The notes under the pieces were generated by a model, which ran no database searches, was not told the origin of the DNA, and saw nothing but the letters and a program-made list of their open reading frames with translations. This document shows, piece by piece, positions 20,736 to 20,791 of a DNA stretch of 20,791 nucleotides. Position 1 is the first letter of the stretch, and each line of letters opens with the position of its first letter. The stretch is taken from NCBI GenBank assembly GCA_023266245.1, contig JAHFRO010000029.1:4843-25633 (forward strand). Direction: 5' to 3'. Both the position numbers and the translations under genes were made by a program. This DNA is from Betaproteobacteria bacterium. Its GTDB lineage: Bacteria > Pseudomonadota > Gammaproteobacteria > Burkholderiales > SG8-41.

Positions 20736-20791
20736 AGCCGCAGATAAACGCCGATTAACGCCGATAAAAATCAAAAACATGCCACAGAGGA
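20736..20791. repeat. CGCCGATAA-type array followed by the start of a CACAGAGG arm
   Basis: 20736-20772 contains three 10-base units (CGCAGATAAA, CGCCGATTAA, CGCCGATAAA). At 20781-20791 a GCCACAGAGGA begins, identical to the start of the CACAGAGG arms, and is cut by the window end. Reverse-complement partners would be expected just outside the window. Confidence 0.75.

Overview
The window looks like a chromosomal segment of a GC-rich betaproteobacterium (Burkholderiales or Nitrosomonadales type, possibly an environmental lineage). The basis is the gene content and order: rpe-gph-trpE-trpG-trpD-trpC ending in coq7, dsbC beside a UbiH/UbiF hydroxylase, and the run miaB-phoH-ybeY-corC-lnt. I could run no taxonomic search. 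There is no transposase, integrase, phage gene or CRISPR array.

Layout. 1-805 (+): the 3' end of a YdcF/ElyC-like gene, then an OsmC-family gene. 7603 down to 1008 (-): rpe, gph, trpE, a GxxExxY PD-(D/E)XK nuclease-like gene, trpG, trpD, trpC and coq7. trpG/trpD and trpD/trpC overlap, and a possible Trp-codon leader peptide lies between gph and trpE. 7705-8788 (+): apaG and a small methyltransferase. 9339-9214 (-): a 41-residue membrane protein. 9381-10649 (+): mltA, convergent with a (-) group made of a TonB-like protein, dsbC and a UbiH-family hydroxylase. 14687-13501 (-): a truncated N-terminal piece of a fumarylacetoacetate-hydrolase-like gene, coupled to a ketopantoate-reductase-like gene. 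14867-20682 (+): tRNA-Met(CAU), a secreted hypothetical protein, miaB, phoH, ybeY, corC and lnt.

The most unusual property is the spacers. Nearly every gene junction outside 11.4-20.7 kb, plus the ybeY/corC/lnt junctions, carries short repeats of at least eight unrelated sequence families. They share one architecture: about three tandem copies of a 7-10 bp word, usually paired with a reverse-complement copy 25-150 bp away. Examples are CACAGAGG words, CGCCAAGG words, CGCGGAGGA words, GGCGGAGG/CCCTCAT words, GGATTCA words, ACCAGTC words and CGCCGATAA words. The arms often start at a stop codon or end at a start codon. One pair encloses the GxxExxY nuclease gene inside the trp operon. Another lies in frame inside lnt, and others form the N-terminus of Lnt and the C-terminal tails of MltA and the TonB-like protein. 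The repeats with the nuclease gene are the best candidate here for an undescribed mobile or repeat-maintenance system, loosely analogous to REP sequences with RAYT transposases. That link is inference.

Metabolic themes are housekeeping: chorismate to indole-glycerol phosphate (trpEGDC), ubiquinone hydroxylation (coq7, UbiH family), cell-envelope work (mltA, lnt, TonB-like, DsbC), and tRNA/rRNA maturation (miaB, ybeY, phoH).
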